A stretch of 45,046 nt of DNA from Obelidium mucronatum (taxonomy: Eukaryota > Chytridiomycota > Chytridiomycetes > Chytridiales > Chytriomycetaceae), in assembly GCA_025765595.1 (NCBI GenBank), contig JAIVFH010000224.1, positions 1 through 45,046 on the forward strand. The letters run 5' to 3'. The position numbers and the translations under genes are program-made. Below the pieces are notes generated by a model. It did no database searches. It saw nothing but the letters and a program-made list of their open reading frames with translations, and had not been told where the DNA came from. Below are positions 10,743 to 23,162 of the stretch, one piece after another (position 1 is the first letter of the stretch; each line of letters begins with the position of its first letter).

Positions 10743-13500
10743 ATGAATGTTTGGGTCTGTCAAGAATGTGGGCGGGACTTTTCCCGAGTCGAAAGCCTGA
10801 CAGCACACTGCAGACAGCACAGAAATCCGAGAGCTGCACCAGTTCCCCCTCCAGTTCCCAACGATTTCCTTTTCCCATACGACAATTTCCAGCTCCCTGA
10901 TGATGATTTTGAATTCACTGAAGAGAACATTCAGGCTGTTCTCGAAGAGTTCGAAGATTTTAGCTGTGAAGATGATGATGAAGAAAGCACTCACTCCTTT
11001 GGTGATGAGCTGAGTGATGATGATGCCGAAGCAGCCCCACCTTTTGTTTCCGATGATGCAATTCCCAATGGTTTCAGTCCGTTTCAAGACAAGATCACCG
11101 CCATTTTGTTTGTGCTCTTGTTTGGTTGTAAGCGACGGATGAGCATTCAACAAATGAAAGTCTTGTGGGCTATATTTGAAGCTGCGGAATTAGAAGTTCC
11201 AAGTCTATATTCCATTCTGCTATTGAGACAAAAACTGAATCTGATCCGTGGGCAAAAACGCGAAACGCACTCAAAAATTGAAATCTATGTTCGACCACTG
11301 CCTGAACTTGTGAAGCGGGTGTTTGCAGATCTGCAGATGTCTGCAGAAATTCGTCGCGTGCCACAATTTTCAGACAACCCAAAGGAGATGTTTGAATCTC
11401 CTGCATTTGCCAAGTTTGCACCAAAGCTTTCTGGGACTTGGGGTCAAGCGCGCTTGTACAGAGGGTGTGTTTTTTGGACTTCCTTTGGATTCAATCTTTC
11501 TCATTGAAGAACCAACATAACACAGAGACATAATGTATCTTCAAGGGGGGACTGGGAAAGTCATACATTTCAAAGGCGAACAAACTGTGGTTTATCAGTT
11601 TCGCAACTATGGAAATCAATTTTGCGGTGACTATCAAGCTGAAATGAGTGGACCCACACCAAGATTTCGCCGTGGACCACTTTCTTTGCGAGGTATAGTT
11701 TTGCCTGTTTGTAAATGATCTCACCATTTTCAGCTGATGGGAAGGATGTTGTCAACTTTCCCATTGTTCTTTCAACAGACGAAACATCAGGAAACAAGAC
11801 AAAGCGTTATAACAAGTTTGAATCAATGTTTGCTATTTGGCCTGCTCTTCCAAAAAAGTTTCACACTTCAAATTTCATCAACTTTGTTTCGACAAGTCAC
11901 GAGGGCGACTGGAGGGATGTTGCCGAGGTTGTTTTGCAAGACTTGTCAGAAGGTTCAATGTCCTCTTTTTTTAAAACTGAAAGGTTAACTTGATAATCAC
12001 AGATTCTGATTTGACACTGGGCTTGACTGTCTGGGATGCAAGCACCAAATCTTATATTCTGGTTGTATCGGCGCTATTCTCTGTAATGGCAGATAATCCT
12101 CGCCATTACCAAATATGCAATGTTGCAGGTGCAAGGGCTTGCTATAACTGTCGCATTTGTTACGCTCCAAAAGGGCAGTTGAAGGCTGCAAACCCTCGGA
12201 ATCTGACCGAAACGCTTCGAATAATTGACGATATGAATGCTACAGATAATTTGGCTGCAAAAAGACGTCTGCGGGAAGCTACCGGCATTACAGTACCTGT
12301 GCCAAATGAGGACAATCCATATCTTCAACTCAGCAACTTTGACCCACACAAACAAACTACAATTGATATATTGCATACCAGCAGTCTTGGTCCTATTAAA
12401 TACTTGGCGAATTCATCAAAGCTCATCTACGCCAAAAAGAAACCAACACTGGCCTCCAAATCTTTGCAGAAACGAGTTGGATCCCTCTTTACATTTCTTT
12501 CTGCATATCGAGGACCTCATTCAATTGCTGCGATTATAATTATGAAGCATGTCGGAAGCATGAATGGAAAGGATTTCAAAGCGCTTGCTCAAATCTCCCC
12601 ATTCTTTTATCCATGGTTTGATTGGGAGAATCGTTGGCTTTGGATTGCACTAGGAGCCATGAACAAGCTGCTCTATGATACTCATTTTGAACACCGTCAG
12701 AATCGGGCAACTCTGATTCAAAACGTTGCCACTGCTGTACAGGCGCTGGTTCATCAAAACTTTCCCGAAAAGGCTCATGAGCACACAAAAATTCACCTCC
12801 TCTGTCATCTCTCTGAACAGTTTTTATTTTGGGGCCCATTGTCAATGTATGCTGTTGAAGTTCCTGAACACATGAATGGAGATGTTCGGCATTGTTTGTG
12901 TCATGGAAACAGACATTGTACATCACGAGATACCGCTGATGGCCTTGCTGTTGTAGAGGGGGTGGCAGAGTTGATGAGGGGTGGTGTGGTGTGTGGGCAT
13001 GAATTAACGGAGCTCACTAAACACAAAGGAGTCAGGCGAATCCTAAAGCTGGATGAACAAGAAAGCAGAAAAAAAGTTTTTGCCAATCAATTTGTGTTCT
13101 TTGAAGATTGGAAGAAGATTGGCTTTGTGAAATCAAAAGATGAGGCAGTGATTGTTGTTCAGGAATTAGTTCGTTGTGGGGTAAATTGTTGGGGAGCTCC
13201 AACCTACCAATTTGATGCCAAACATCATGATATTGATGTATTGGCTGTTTCAGGTATGTCCGATTTTTTTCACTACTATTTGATTGGGGCATTAATGTCT
13301 CAGTTACTTCAGGCATGGCTGATGTTTTGCATGACTGTTGGGGTGATACATTGAAATGCAATTGGGAATCAGATGGAAAAATAACCCACGACAGCAGAGC
13401 CTTGTTTGTTTTGAATCCTTTCAGGCTGGAAGAGCATCACTCCTGCAGTGACCAGGAAATGTGGAATATTATTCAAATTGCATTGGCCAATAACAAATAA
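10743..13500 (+). CDS. C2H2 zinc-finger transposase, CACTA/Plavaka-like
   Basis: Five exons: 10743..11464, 11526..11692, 11734..11952, 12003..13253 and 13313..13500. Introns are 41-61 nt and all phases agree, giving 848 aa. The N-terminus is a C2H2 finger (C-x2-C-x12-H-x3-H, residues about 6-25) followed by a strongly acidic region. The body has the hallmarks of the fungal Tnp2/Plavaka group: STDETSGNKTKRYNK with a likely catalytic Asp, VWDAS, a Cys pair motif near ACYNCRICY, and late in the protein HLLCHLSEQFLFWGPLSMY and NRHCTSRDTA. Such proteins cut and paste CACTA-type elements. No stop or frameshift interrupts it, so the copy could be active. Family placement is from remembered motifs, not from a search. 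Confidence 0.85.
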
Positions 13501-13729
13501 ATAGTATCCATCACATTATTTATATCTTTGTCTCCAAGTTACACAATCTATCGTTGATATTTGAGGTTAGGGAATATATATAGTATTTTTTCACTGGAGT
13601 ATATCGAGCAGTGGCATAGATGTTATCATGTCAGCAGAGGAATCATTGGGTTGCCAGTTCGATCCTCCATGGAGGCGTATTTTATGCCAGAAATTGGCAC
13701 AGGCAGGCTTATGTCGGGCTTGAATGGGT

Positions 13730-13938
13730 TCTGCTTCATTCCGAAGGAAGTTCTGCAGAAATGATGCAGAAATTCTGATTGAATTCCAAGGTACAACCCT
13801 CATGCAACAGAATTGCTACCGAACGACCGTTCTGTCGGAATTTTACGGAATTATACCGAACTTTTGCAGAATCAAGGCAGCATACCGATAAAATAAGTGT
13901 TTTATCGAGTTTCTACCGAATTCTCGTTCTGGGGTGTA
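13730..13938. repeat. Right subterminal repeat array and terminal inverted repeat
   Basis: Ends TGGGGTGTA, the complement of the left end. Inside it the words TTCCGAAGG, GTTCTGCAG, CCGAAC, GTCGGAATT and CCGAATTCT recur and match the left array. Element DNA between 13501 and 13729 shows no gene. Confidence 0.7.
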
Positions 13939-14086
13939 CAAAGCGTGATACTTTGACTCAAGCGGACCAGTAAACACAATAATTGAGTCATATATTAATC
14001 AATAACATAATCAGACTTTGGATCAGGCGGTGTCTTGACAAACCTGGACCCAGAAAAGATTTTTCGGGAGGTCTCGGGATTCGGAG

Positions 14087-14094
14087 TATAAAAA
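14087..14094 (+). promoter_or_regulatory. TATA-like box of the MFS gene
   Basis: TATAAAAA 38 bp upstream of the MFS start codon, in a region otherwise without features between the transposon end and the gene. Confidence 0.4.
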
Positions 14095-14131
14095 AAAGGA
14101 AAACCCGTGCTCCCTCTGTAATAAAAAAAAC

Positions 14132-15575
14132 ATGCCTCAGTTCAACAGCACTCAGGCTGCACTCGACTCTATCGATTCGCTACCGGAAGACCTGCTTGTA
14201 GCGGACAAGATCCCATTCACGGCGCTAGACAAATTCCACATTACAAACGACGAAGAAACAACGGATGAGGTTGAATACCCTGACGGAGGTCTGCAGGCCT
14301 GGTTGGTTGTGATTGGCTCCTTTGTTGCCCACTTCCTTGTCCTCGGAAATGTTTATAGTTTCGGTATCTTCAACTCGTTCTATGCCGATATTGGGGTGAC
14401 GATTTTTTATTTGTTGGCTTAAGCACCGTTACTTTCTTACTAACAATAATTGTATACGATACAGGTAGGAAGCGCAGCCGAAGTTGCTCTCATCGGAAGC
14501 ATTGGTATCGCCAGCATCTACATTCTTGGCATTCTCTCCTCCACACTCGCGGAACGCCTTGGATTCCGTCAAGTGATTTTCAGCGGAATTCTTCTTCTTT
14601 CATCCGGCCTATTTCTTGCATCTTTTACTACCTCACTGCCAATTCTGATTCTTACTCAAGGACTCATGTTTGGAATTGGGTCGTGTTTTGTGTACTTCCC
14701 GTCTGTTAGTCTGCCTTCACAATGGTTCTTGAAGAAACGAGGTCTCGCCATGGGAATAGCTGTCTCTGGGAGTGGGTTGGGAGGGCTTGTGTTTTCTATT
14801 CTATCTCAGAGACTGTTGGACACACTTGGACGTGAGTGGACACTTCGGGTCACGGCCATCATTTGTCTAGGTACGGTTTATCAATTGAAGAAAATCTCAA
14901 AAGTTGGCCCACATTGAATACCCTTTCTTAGTTTTGATGTCCATCTTTGTCCCTTTCATGAAAACGCGCATCCCACCCAGAAAGGGGAAAGCCGGCATGT
15001 CGTTCCTCAAGAACCCAGGCTTCTACTGCCTTCTATTCGCGTGCTTTTTTGGCGCCTTCTGTGAATTCGTTCCAGTCTACTTTTTGACAATCTACGGCCA
15101 AGACAAACTTGGCTTAACAAAAGCAGATGGAAGTGTTATTCTTTCCGTATATAATGGCTTCAACATGATTGGCAGACTCGCCCTCGGTCTCGCGTCGGAT
15201 AAACTAGGGCCCATGAACTCCATGATGGCGTGTACGTGGTTGACGGTCGTGTGTATATTCAGTTGGCTTGCCACAACCAGTTTCGGTGGTGTTTGTGCAT
15301 TGAGTGCTGCGATAGGGTTCTTTGATGGTGGGTTTTGGACGCTGTTCCCGATTGCTGTGGTTGAGTTGTGTGGAGCGGATGGAACGCTGATTAATATGAT
15401 GGCGATTTTGTATACTTTCATGACTATTGCTGTGTTTGGTACGCCTCCTTTGTCTGGATTTATTAAAGATGCATGGGGGCTTGATTGGATGATTGTTTAT
15501 GCTGGTGGGTTGGCGATATTGGCTGCGTTGGCGAGTACTGGCGCGAGGTTTGTTCATGCAAGAGGTCGGCATTGA
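14132..15575 (+). CDS. MFS transporter, monocarboxylate-transporter (MCT) type
   Basis: Three exons, 14132..14395, 14465..14870 and 14932..15575, introns 69 and 61 nt, 437 aa. It has about 12 hydrophobic spans. A cytosolic N-terminal tail precedes the family motif YPDGGLQAWLVVIGSF at the start of the first span. MCT-type fungal transporters move monocarboxylates or other small acids across the plasma membrane with H+, so it could use the gradient of the H+-ATPase; the substrate is not predictable. The gene begins 194 bp from the transposon end, so its upstream region may have been changed by the insertion. Confidence 0.87.
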
Positions 15576-15622
15576 TTTTCTTTCAATTTTTTTGGTTATC
15601 ATTCTCCATCAATAATACAAGC

Positions 15623-15812
15623 CACGTGCCAAACAATATATCGCATAATAAAAGCAGTTTAATCCCACGTGCATTTTACGACGTTAAAGCGGTATTCTTG
15701 AAAGTGCCACAATTCCATTTCGCGACAAAATTTTCCGAAAGCGTGGGTGGTTGGCGCAATCCCCACGCTGTTTCACGTGCAAAATGACACCATCTTCTCA
15801 CTTATGACGTCA
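15623..15812 (+). promoter_or_regulatory. Three CACGTG boxes and one CRE palindrome upstream of the Ecl1-like gene
   Basis: CACGTG occurs at 15623-15628, 15666-15671 and 15774-15779, and TGACGTCA at 15805-15812, all in the 344-bp gap before the Ecl1-like gene. CACGTG is the core site of bHLH factors (Pho4, Cbf1 and USF types). TGACGTCA is the full site of ATF/CREB bZIP factors such as fission yeast Atf1. Function here is inferred from the words only. Confidence 0.55.
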
Positions 15813-15919
15813 ACGACCAAAGAAAAACTATTAATACGCAGCGAATATCTCTCCGACAAGTAACCCCACAAAAAAAGGTTGCAACTTCAACTCGCCAATC
15901 AATAAGCAAAAACGACGAA

Positions 15920-16243
15920 ATGGCCGACTTTACTCAATGGTGCTTCAACTGCCAAAAGAAACTGCAGCATGAAGGACTCTACTGCTCAAAGCAATGCCGC
16001 CATGAAGATTCTGGGATCAACGAGGCCGATTCACTCTTCTTTACAACCACATCGCCTACCGTGTCTCGAGCATCCTCTGTTTACGATGCCTTTGCCATCT
16101 CAGAGTTTTCGGTTGAATCCGACAGCCGACGATCTTCAGTTACTTCAACGACATTAACATTGTCGGGCGACTTTGCAAACGTTCATTCGATTCTTTCTCC
16201 AGCTTTCTCTTTGGAATTCAAGTCACGAAAGCGAAGAAACTAG
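15920..16243 (+). CDS. Ecl1-family lifespan/stress regulator, small cysteine protein
   Basis: A single exon of 107 aa. The N-terminus has C8-x2-C11 and C22-x3-C26 in WCFNCQKKL and LYCSKQCRHED, matching the zinc-binding pattern of the fungal Ecl1/2/3 family (extenders of chronological lifespan in fission yeast). The rest is Ser/Thr-rich and probably disordered, with a basic end KSRKRRN that may be a nuclear signal. Known relatives are induced by nutrient limitation and promote stress survival; the promoter sites upstream would fit. Length is within the family range. Assignment rests on the Cys pattern alone. Confidence 0.7.
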   Translation: MADFTQWCFNCQKKLQHEGLYCSKQCRHEDSGINEADSLFFTTTSPTVSRASSVYDAFAISEFSVESDSRRSSVTSTTLTLSGDFANVHSILSPAFSLEFKSRKRRN

Positions 16244-16364
16244 ATCCAACACATTCTGGTTTTGTTTTGAATTTTGATACCCTCTCCGTCGTAAAAAGAC
16301 GATTGCTATTATTATATTTATAGAAAAAAAGAAGGAATAAACCAAAAAGAGTTCGTTTTAAAAA

Positions 16365-17750
16365 ATGCTGGAATTCACAGCCGCAATAGAAAATGGAACC
16401 GAACTGAAAGCCAAAGATGCGGAATCGCTCATCAGACACTTTGACAAGGATCAGGTCATTGAGTTGATGAATCAAAACAAGACTTTGATTTTGTTCTTTG
16501 GCCGAAACGACTGTCCATACACTCGCGGCTTGTCGCCAATGGTATTTCTTTCTTCTCTTTTGAAGAATGTGGGAAGACGGTTAATGTTTATTGGTCCGTG
16601 AATGCTCTACCATAGTGGTTGTCGGTCCAATCGCTGTTTGACTCTCGATATCCATCAACTCCCATCCACTTGGCCAAAGTACTCTGCGATCAAATTGAAG
16701 ACTTTTGCAAACAAGAAATGAAGGCGCTATCTATACCCGGAATCCATTGGTATCAAAATGGCAAACTGGTGTCAGATTTGCCCGTCACCCACCCGAAGTT
16801 ATGGGATAGCGTCAAACGGATTTCAGACGATTCTCTAGCGTAATTTCGTTGAATTCTTTATTCTGTTATTTTTCTTCGCTTTGTTTGATACTCCCACGAT
16901 AGATCAATCAAAGCTCGTGATGTTCCCTCATCAAGCAAAGAAGAAAAAAAGCTGAAGAAACAGAAAGCAAAGGAAACTGCTGATGAAGCCGACCTTTCGA
17001 TACGGTGAATTTTTGACTCCGTTTTGGTTCTACTGCAAACATTTTCATTCCATGGCTCACGTTCTTCAACAAATCAGACAACTTCATACTACAAACGTGA
17101 TATCGACAACAGCCCAAGGAAGACATGTTCTCTTTTATGGAGCCAATTATTGTCCGTTTACGCAGAGATTTACCCCTCAATGGCTCGAATTTCAAGAATT
17201 GTACGATTCAAAGTCGGATTGGAAATCACTCTTTACGATATACAAGGTCCAATGCGCTGAAGATGAGAATTTCTGCATTGATCAAGGAGTGGATGGATAT
17301 CCGACTCTGTTTCCTTATTCCGACGGTGTAAGGCTGGACGAAATCGATACTGACTATTTGGTTGAGAGTGTGGATGCATTGGTTGCAAAATGGGCGAGCC
17401 TTGTATCTGTTGATAAAGAGGCTTCGATTGAGAAAGCCTTTGTCAGCGATTCTCCAGCCTCAAGCGATTCAATACCACCTATTTTGCCAGTACAACCACC
17501 TATTGTCCTTTCGAATCCAATTGAAGATGAAATTTCACAGCAACCTGTTCACATTATGACCCACAACCACAATAACCAGAAACTCGAGGCTTCGGTATGT
17601 ATTTTACCGGAAATTCGTCGAAGTTTGGCTGACCAGAAAACAACACAGATTATGTCGGTGATATATCTTTTGTTCTCCGCTGCAGTTATGATTGGTATCT
17701 TTTTCTTCGTATGCAGGAGGCGTATCCGCATCACCCGAACTTGGAATTAA
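16365..17750 (+). CDS. Tandem thioredoxin-fold membrane protein with CPYT and CPFT sites
   Basis: Four exons: 16365..16541, 16616..16839, 16903..17004 and 17078..17750, 391 aa. Domain 1 has LFFGRNDCPYT (C about 50). A Lys-rich linker follows. Domain 2 has LFYGANYCPFT (C about 193), then VQCAEDENFC and the cis-Pro loop DGYPT. One C-terminal membrane span (IMSVIYLLFSAAVMIGIFFF) is followed by a basic tail, so by the positive-inside rule the thioredoxin domains face outside or the ER lumen, though no signal peptide is seen. The resolving cysteine of CxxC is replaced by Thr in both domains. A 42-nt in-frame segment at about 17596-17637 has GTATGT...GACCAG ends and could be an alternative intron. 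Confidence 0.72.
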
Positions 17751-17833
17751 ATGCATCTGCTTCATGTATAATCCAACACAATTCAAACTTCTGATGGAAC
17801 TGTATTCTTTATAAACAAAAAAACAACCCCCTT

Positions 17834-18834
17834 CTATCTCCCCTCTTCTACGGGAGCATATCCCTTGCCCTTTCTCGTCACAGCTTTCCTTACAACAAAC
17901 CCAGCGAATATTAAAAACCCAACAACCAGAACCAACATCTCTACAGGAATAACTGTCTCCGCGATCCCCACAGTTCCACCAATCGCTTCCTCCTCCAACT
18001 TGTTATGACTAATCACATCCATCTCGTGTTCCTTCATCGGCACAACCAAACTATCCTCGGGTCGAGAAAATTCAATATCCTGTCGCCCTTGTTTCACCGT
18101 CTCCACAGTCTTTTGAACAAAATCCCAAATATTGTCGCGCTCCAAGAATTCAGTAATGTAATGTCCTTTATGGTACAAGACGATTGTTGGGAATCCCACG
18201 TCTCGCATGTAATGAAAGCATAGTGGTTGATTGTCGCCGCATTGCACTTTGGCGAGGAAAAAGTGGTCCGTTTCGTTGAGGTGGTAAAAGTCGAATTGGT
18301 ATTGCATGTTTAGCCAGACTGCAGTGTATTGCTGGGTGAATTGTATGAGATATTTTGTTAAAAATGGGAGCGTAGATGGCTGGTGTGAACCATTCGCTTT
18401 AACTGCAAACAACCATCCCTTGTTGTAAGGTACGCTAGTTTATACGCAATTCGACTGCTTGAATCCCGAATTCGCCTTTACTCAAACTATTCAAAGTTAC
18501 CTGAGTATACGGACAGAAGACAGCACCGTAGAACAAGATGTGGGTATCTTGTTGAATCGTATCATAGACTTGGTCCAGTGGCAGCTGCCTGCAAGACATT
18601 TTGATCCGTTAGCCTCTCAAGTTGAAATGCACCATCCAACGGCAATGCACACCTCACTTCTAGATCCAGTTTATCAGCGTAGGCTCTCAATTCTTCTCTC
18701 GACATTCCACCATGTTTGGATGCATCCCATTCTTCCTCCTCATCGCCAGTGTGTCCTTGGTGATCAGATGAACTCATTTCACTTTTTTTGTCTTCTATTT
18801 TTAGATTCCAGTCGTTTATGTACACTGGGGACAT
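17834..18834 (-). CDS. Thioredoxin-fold membrane protein with CPYT site
   Basis: Three exons, complement(join(17834..18331,18501..18588,18653..18834)), 255 aa, phase-consistent with introns of 169 and 64 nt. The fold motif FYGAVFCPYT (C about 86) is joined across the long intron to QYTAVWLNMQ, matching CPFTQRFTPQWLEFQ in the neighbouring gene. VQCGDNQPLC and the cis-Pro VGFPT follow. A C-terminal span (VEMLVLVVGFLIFAGFVV) and basic tail come last. The gene is convergent with the tandem-thioredoxin gene, stops 83 bp apart. The start could be 18834 or the Met at 18777. The 169-nt intron is long for this genome, so its ends should be treated with care. Confidence 0.65.
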
Positions 18835-20558
<1,724 letters not shown>

Positions 20559-20875
20559 GAAATGCAACAAGAAAAACACCGTCTGTCTGGCTGGATCAGA
20601 CACTATTTTTTTATCACTTTCATTTCCATGTGCATCGCATTCCACTTCCATTTGTATTTTTCAATTATTTTGGTTATTTTGGCAAATAATATCATTGGCA
20701 TTCTACTTCATGCATTTCTACGTCTTTTAATACTCTTTATGTGGTTGTCCTCACATCTGTCAACGTCCGAAAAGTTTGGTGGCACGGTTGTGTTGACAAT
20801 TGTTGGAATAATAATTATAAAAAAAAATTTTAATGACGATTTTCATTCCCAAAAACAATCTCTGACAAAAACACT
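20559..20875. other. Spacer between the two C-module genes
   Basis: A 317-bp AT-rich gap holding the 3' flank of the His-repeat gene and the promoter of the next gene. No coding frame is supported. Confidence 0.45.
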
Positions 20876-22115
20876 ATGAAGAGCGTCTTGCTGACCTTGC
20901 TGGTGCTCAGCAGTATTTCTACAGCGCTTCAGTCGAAATGTGCAAGTCTCGAAAGACGCATCAATGTCCCATTGGAGGATGGACTCGACAAACCGAACGC
21001 TCTGCCTATCGGTCTGGCTCGAATGGCAGAAGAGGCATTACAAACTGCATCAACAGCTGGAGGAGAGGAGCCGCTCTTAAAGTACGACTCAAACTCGAAG
21101 CAGCTTTTGTTTGGAAAGCAGCTGATTATGGACGATCGATTCATTGGGACAATTGCATCATCGCTTCCTAATGATAATAATGGGCCAGTGTCTACTGACC
21201 AGTGTGCATTTGTGCTTCAAGTAATCGGACGTCTCCCTATCCGTGAGAGTTATAAAGCCGAAGTGTCAGAGATCGCTCTGGTGACCAATGTGGAGGCAAA
21301 GAATGTAGTCCGGATTGCGGAAAAGGCGAAAGAAAGCTTTCGGCCGTACAAGGAGTTGTTTGAAAAGTTTGTCAAAGTGGCTGAGGTTGTGGTGGCTTCG
21401 CCGGGTGAAGAAAGCAGCAAAGAGCCGCAAGTGAAGGAGCCAGCGACAAAGCCCGAGGCTCCTAGTCCGGCTGCTGAGCCAATCAGCCACGGTGATGTTG
21501 CTCTTCCGCCGCTTCCTTCTCCGATTGGAGTAAAGCCAAAGGCCCAGCAAGGCATTCCGGTTCTCCCGCAGCTTCTGCCAGACTATGTGACAATGGTGAT
21601 ATATCTCGGACTTCCGCCTTCGCGTGCAGTGCCGTTCTTTATGGATTTGTCGAGTCGTTCAGCATTCAACGCCTTCTTTCGGATTCGAGCTTCGACAAAT
21701 CAAACGGATTCCCAGCTGCAAACTCTGAATATAATCAATGCCATTTCATTGCACAACGAAACTTTGTAAATATTTTTCTTACTATTTGGCATGTTTGACA
21801 GCTCTAACACTATCACACAGAAGCGTCGCCACTCCCTCCGAAATCAAGGATTTTACTGCCGAAGTTGCCACGAACGAAAACGTGCCATTGGTTCTCGTGA
21901 CAAATCTAGCAGCTGGTGTGCTTGATACAATGAAAGCCAACAACGTGACTCGAGGACCTGTTTACCAATCGTTTGTTGCAATCAGTCAAGCTGTTGATAA
22001 CAGTTCCGCCCCTATTACAGCCACAATTACTTCTGATATTCTTTATCAAAGCTATTCGACAAAGCTTTTGGCTGTATCAGCTCTTCCTATTTTGTTGCTT
22101 TTCTTTGGCATTTAA
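20876..22115 (+). CDS. Secreted protein with N-module and C-module, probable GPI anchor
   Basis: Two exons, 20876..21765 and 21821..22115, 394 aa. Signal peptide MKSVLLTLLVLSSISTALQ. The N-module is around residues 95-160 (FVLQVIGRLPIRESY, ALVTNVEAKNVVRIAEKAK). A Pro/Glu-rich linker precedes the C-module (FNAFFRIRAS, QLQTLNIINAIS, intron, IKDFTAEVA, NLAAGVLDTM, GPVYQSF). It ends with a hydrophobic GPI-type tail (LLAVSALPILLLFFGI). The intron splits the same Leu codon of the C-module as in the gene to the left, showing common descent. Function unknown; it is probably a wall or membrane surface protein. Confidence 0.78.
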
Positions 22116-22119
22116 TAAA
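22114..22119 (+). promoter_or_regulatory. Polyadenylation signal overlapping a stop codon
   Basis: AATAAA starts inside the TAA stop of the 20,876 gene. Only 52 bp separate that stop from the next ATG, so 3' end formation of one gene and initiation of the next are tightly packed. Confidence 0.45.
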
Positions 22120-22167
22120 CACTTTGCATCATCTATCCCCTCATCATCCGAGCCGAACAGCAACCAA

Positions 22168-22887
22168 ATGGATCCGCTATTTGAAGAATCAATCAAAGCC
22201 GATAAAGAGATTGAAAAGATTGCGAAAGAAGATGCCGAAGCGTTCATTCGAAACGGAACCCATTTCCTGTTCTTTGGAGCCAGCTACTGTCCTTACACTG
22301 CCGAGTTCAATCCAATGTGGCTTACAATCCAAAAAACGTTCTATGCGAAAGGATTCAACAAGCTTCCTGGGTTTGGGATCGGCAAGATTCAATGTGCCGA
22401 TATCGAAACATTCTGCAGTATGGCCCGATGGGGGACAGTGGATGGATATCCAACTATTATGATGTATAAAGATGGGCGTTTTATCGAAGAGGTGGTGGAA
22501 AACGAAGCTGTGATGGGCGCAATTGAGACTCAGGCTAAACTGTTGGGATGGACTGAGTCTCCAAATTTGGAAGCAACAACTATTACAACAAGGAGCACAA
22601 CAACCACAACTTGTTCTTCTTCGACTTTCTCTACAGTTTATTCTCAAACGTCTGTATCACCGATATCCGTTTCGAAGGAATCCAGCTGGACCCATCCTAC
22701 CCCCATCAATGTGATTCATCATTCAACGACTTCAATCCAAATGGATCTATCCAGCATACTGCCAATTACAATGATTCTTACGGTTTTAGTCGTTTCAATG
22801 TTGTGCCTACTATTTTCAAGGCGGCGATTGGATAAATATACACCCATACGAGGGAATACAAATTCAGAAACCGTTCGGTATGTTTGA
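22168..22887 (+). CDS. Thioredoxin-fold membrane protein with CPYT site
   Basis: Single exon, 239 aa. FLFFGASYCPYT (C41), NPMWLTIQ, IQCADIETFC and DGYPTIMM are the same landmarks as in the two other thioredoxin-fold genes. A Ser/Thr-rich stalk is followed by one membrane span (LPITMILTVLVVSMLCLLF) and a basic cytosolic tail. No signal peptide follows the ATG at 22168. The frame is open further upstream into the preceding gene but lacks an ATG there. Monothiol redox or non-catalytic binding are both possible. Confidence 0.75.
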   Translation: MDPLFEESIKADKEIEKIAKEDAEAFIRNGTHFLFFGASYCPYTAEFNPMWLTIQKTFYAKGFNKLPGFGIGKIQCADIETFCSMARWGTVDGYPTIMMYKDGRFIEEVVENEAVMGAIETQAKLLGWTESPNLEATTITTRSTTTTTCSSSTFSTVYSQTSVSPISVSKESSWTHPTPINVIHHSTTSIQMDLSSILPITMILTVLVVSMLCLLFSRRRLDKYTPIRGNTNSETVRYV

Positions 22888-23162
22888 CTTTTTAATAAAT
22901 TCCATTTGTGGGGATCCAGAAGACCTTGTTTATTCAACTTGGGCGTATTGGACCCCGCAAACACAAAATGAATCCAGTAAACTTCGTTTATTTCTTTCAT
23001 AATGAATCAAGAAAACAGTGAATCTTAACAGTAAATCTGTTCAAATTTCATTACTTTTTTGAGGTTTTCGTTCATTCGAAAATTCATAAGCACCTTTTAT
23101 AAAATGTCAAAGGTGCTTCCCTCGAAATATAATTACAAACAAACTTTCCCAAATCAATACAA

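Larger units (their letters stand above)
8988..13938. mobile_element. CACTA/Plavaka-like DNA transposon, apparently complete
   Basis: About 4.95 kb. It is bounded by inverted TACACCCCA (8988-8996) and TGGGGTGTA (13930-13938). Inside each end are about 200 bp of dense short repeats in both orientations, built from GAATT, GTTCGG, TTCTG, CCGAAC and CGAAATT words, the layout expected of subterminal transposase-binding repeats in CACTA elements. It holds two divergent multi-exon genes with intact frames, a Q-rich protein on minus and a C2H2 transposase on plus. The termini are imperfect beyond 9 bp and I could not fix a target duplication, so the exact ends are uncertain by some bases. Confidence 0.75.

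Noticed and set aside
10126..10878. A transmembrane reading of the Q-rich gene start (frame with ALPIAGVLTLFFLVV)
   Set aside because: That hydrophobic stretch lies in a GTAAGT...GTCAG intron (10583-10643); splicing gives a soluble N-terminus in phase with the rest.
13612..13665. tRNA-like A-box (TGGCATAGATG) and B-box (GTTCGATCC) words inside the CACTA-like element
   Set aside because: The words fit RNA polymerase III boxes, but the T stem and acceptor stem do not pair, so neither a tRNA nor a clear SINE is supported.
18332..18500. Separate small ORF starting MFAVKANGSHQP before the 17.8-kb thioredoxin domain
   Set aside because: Joining CPYTQ directly to QYTAVWLNMQ matches the paralogs exactly, so this stretch is best treated as intron, though it is long.
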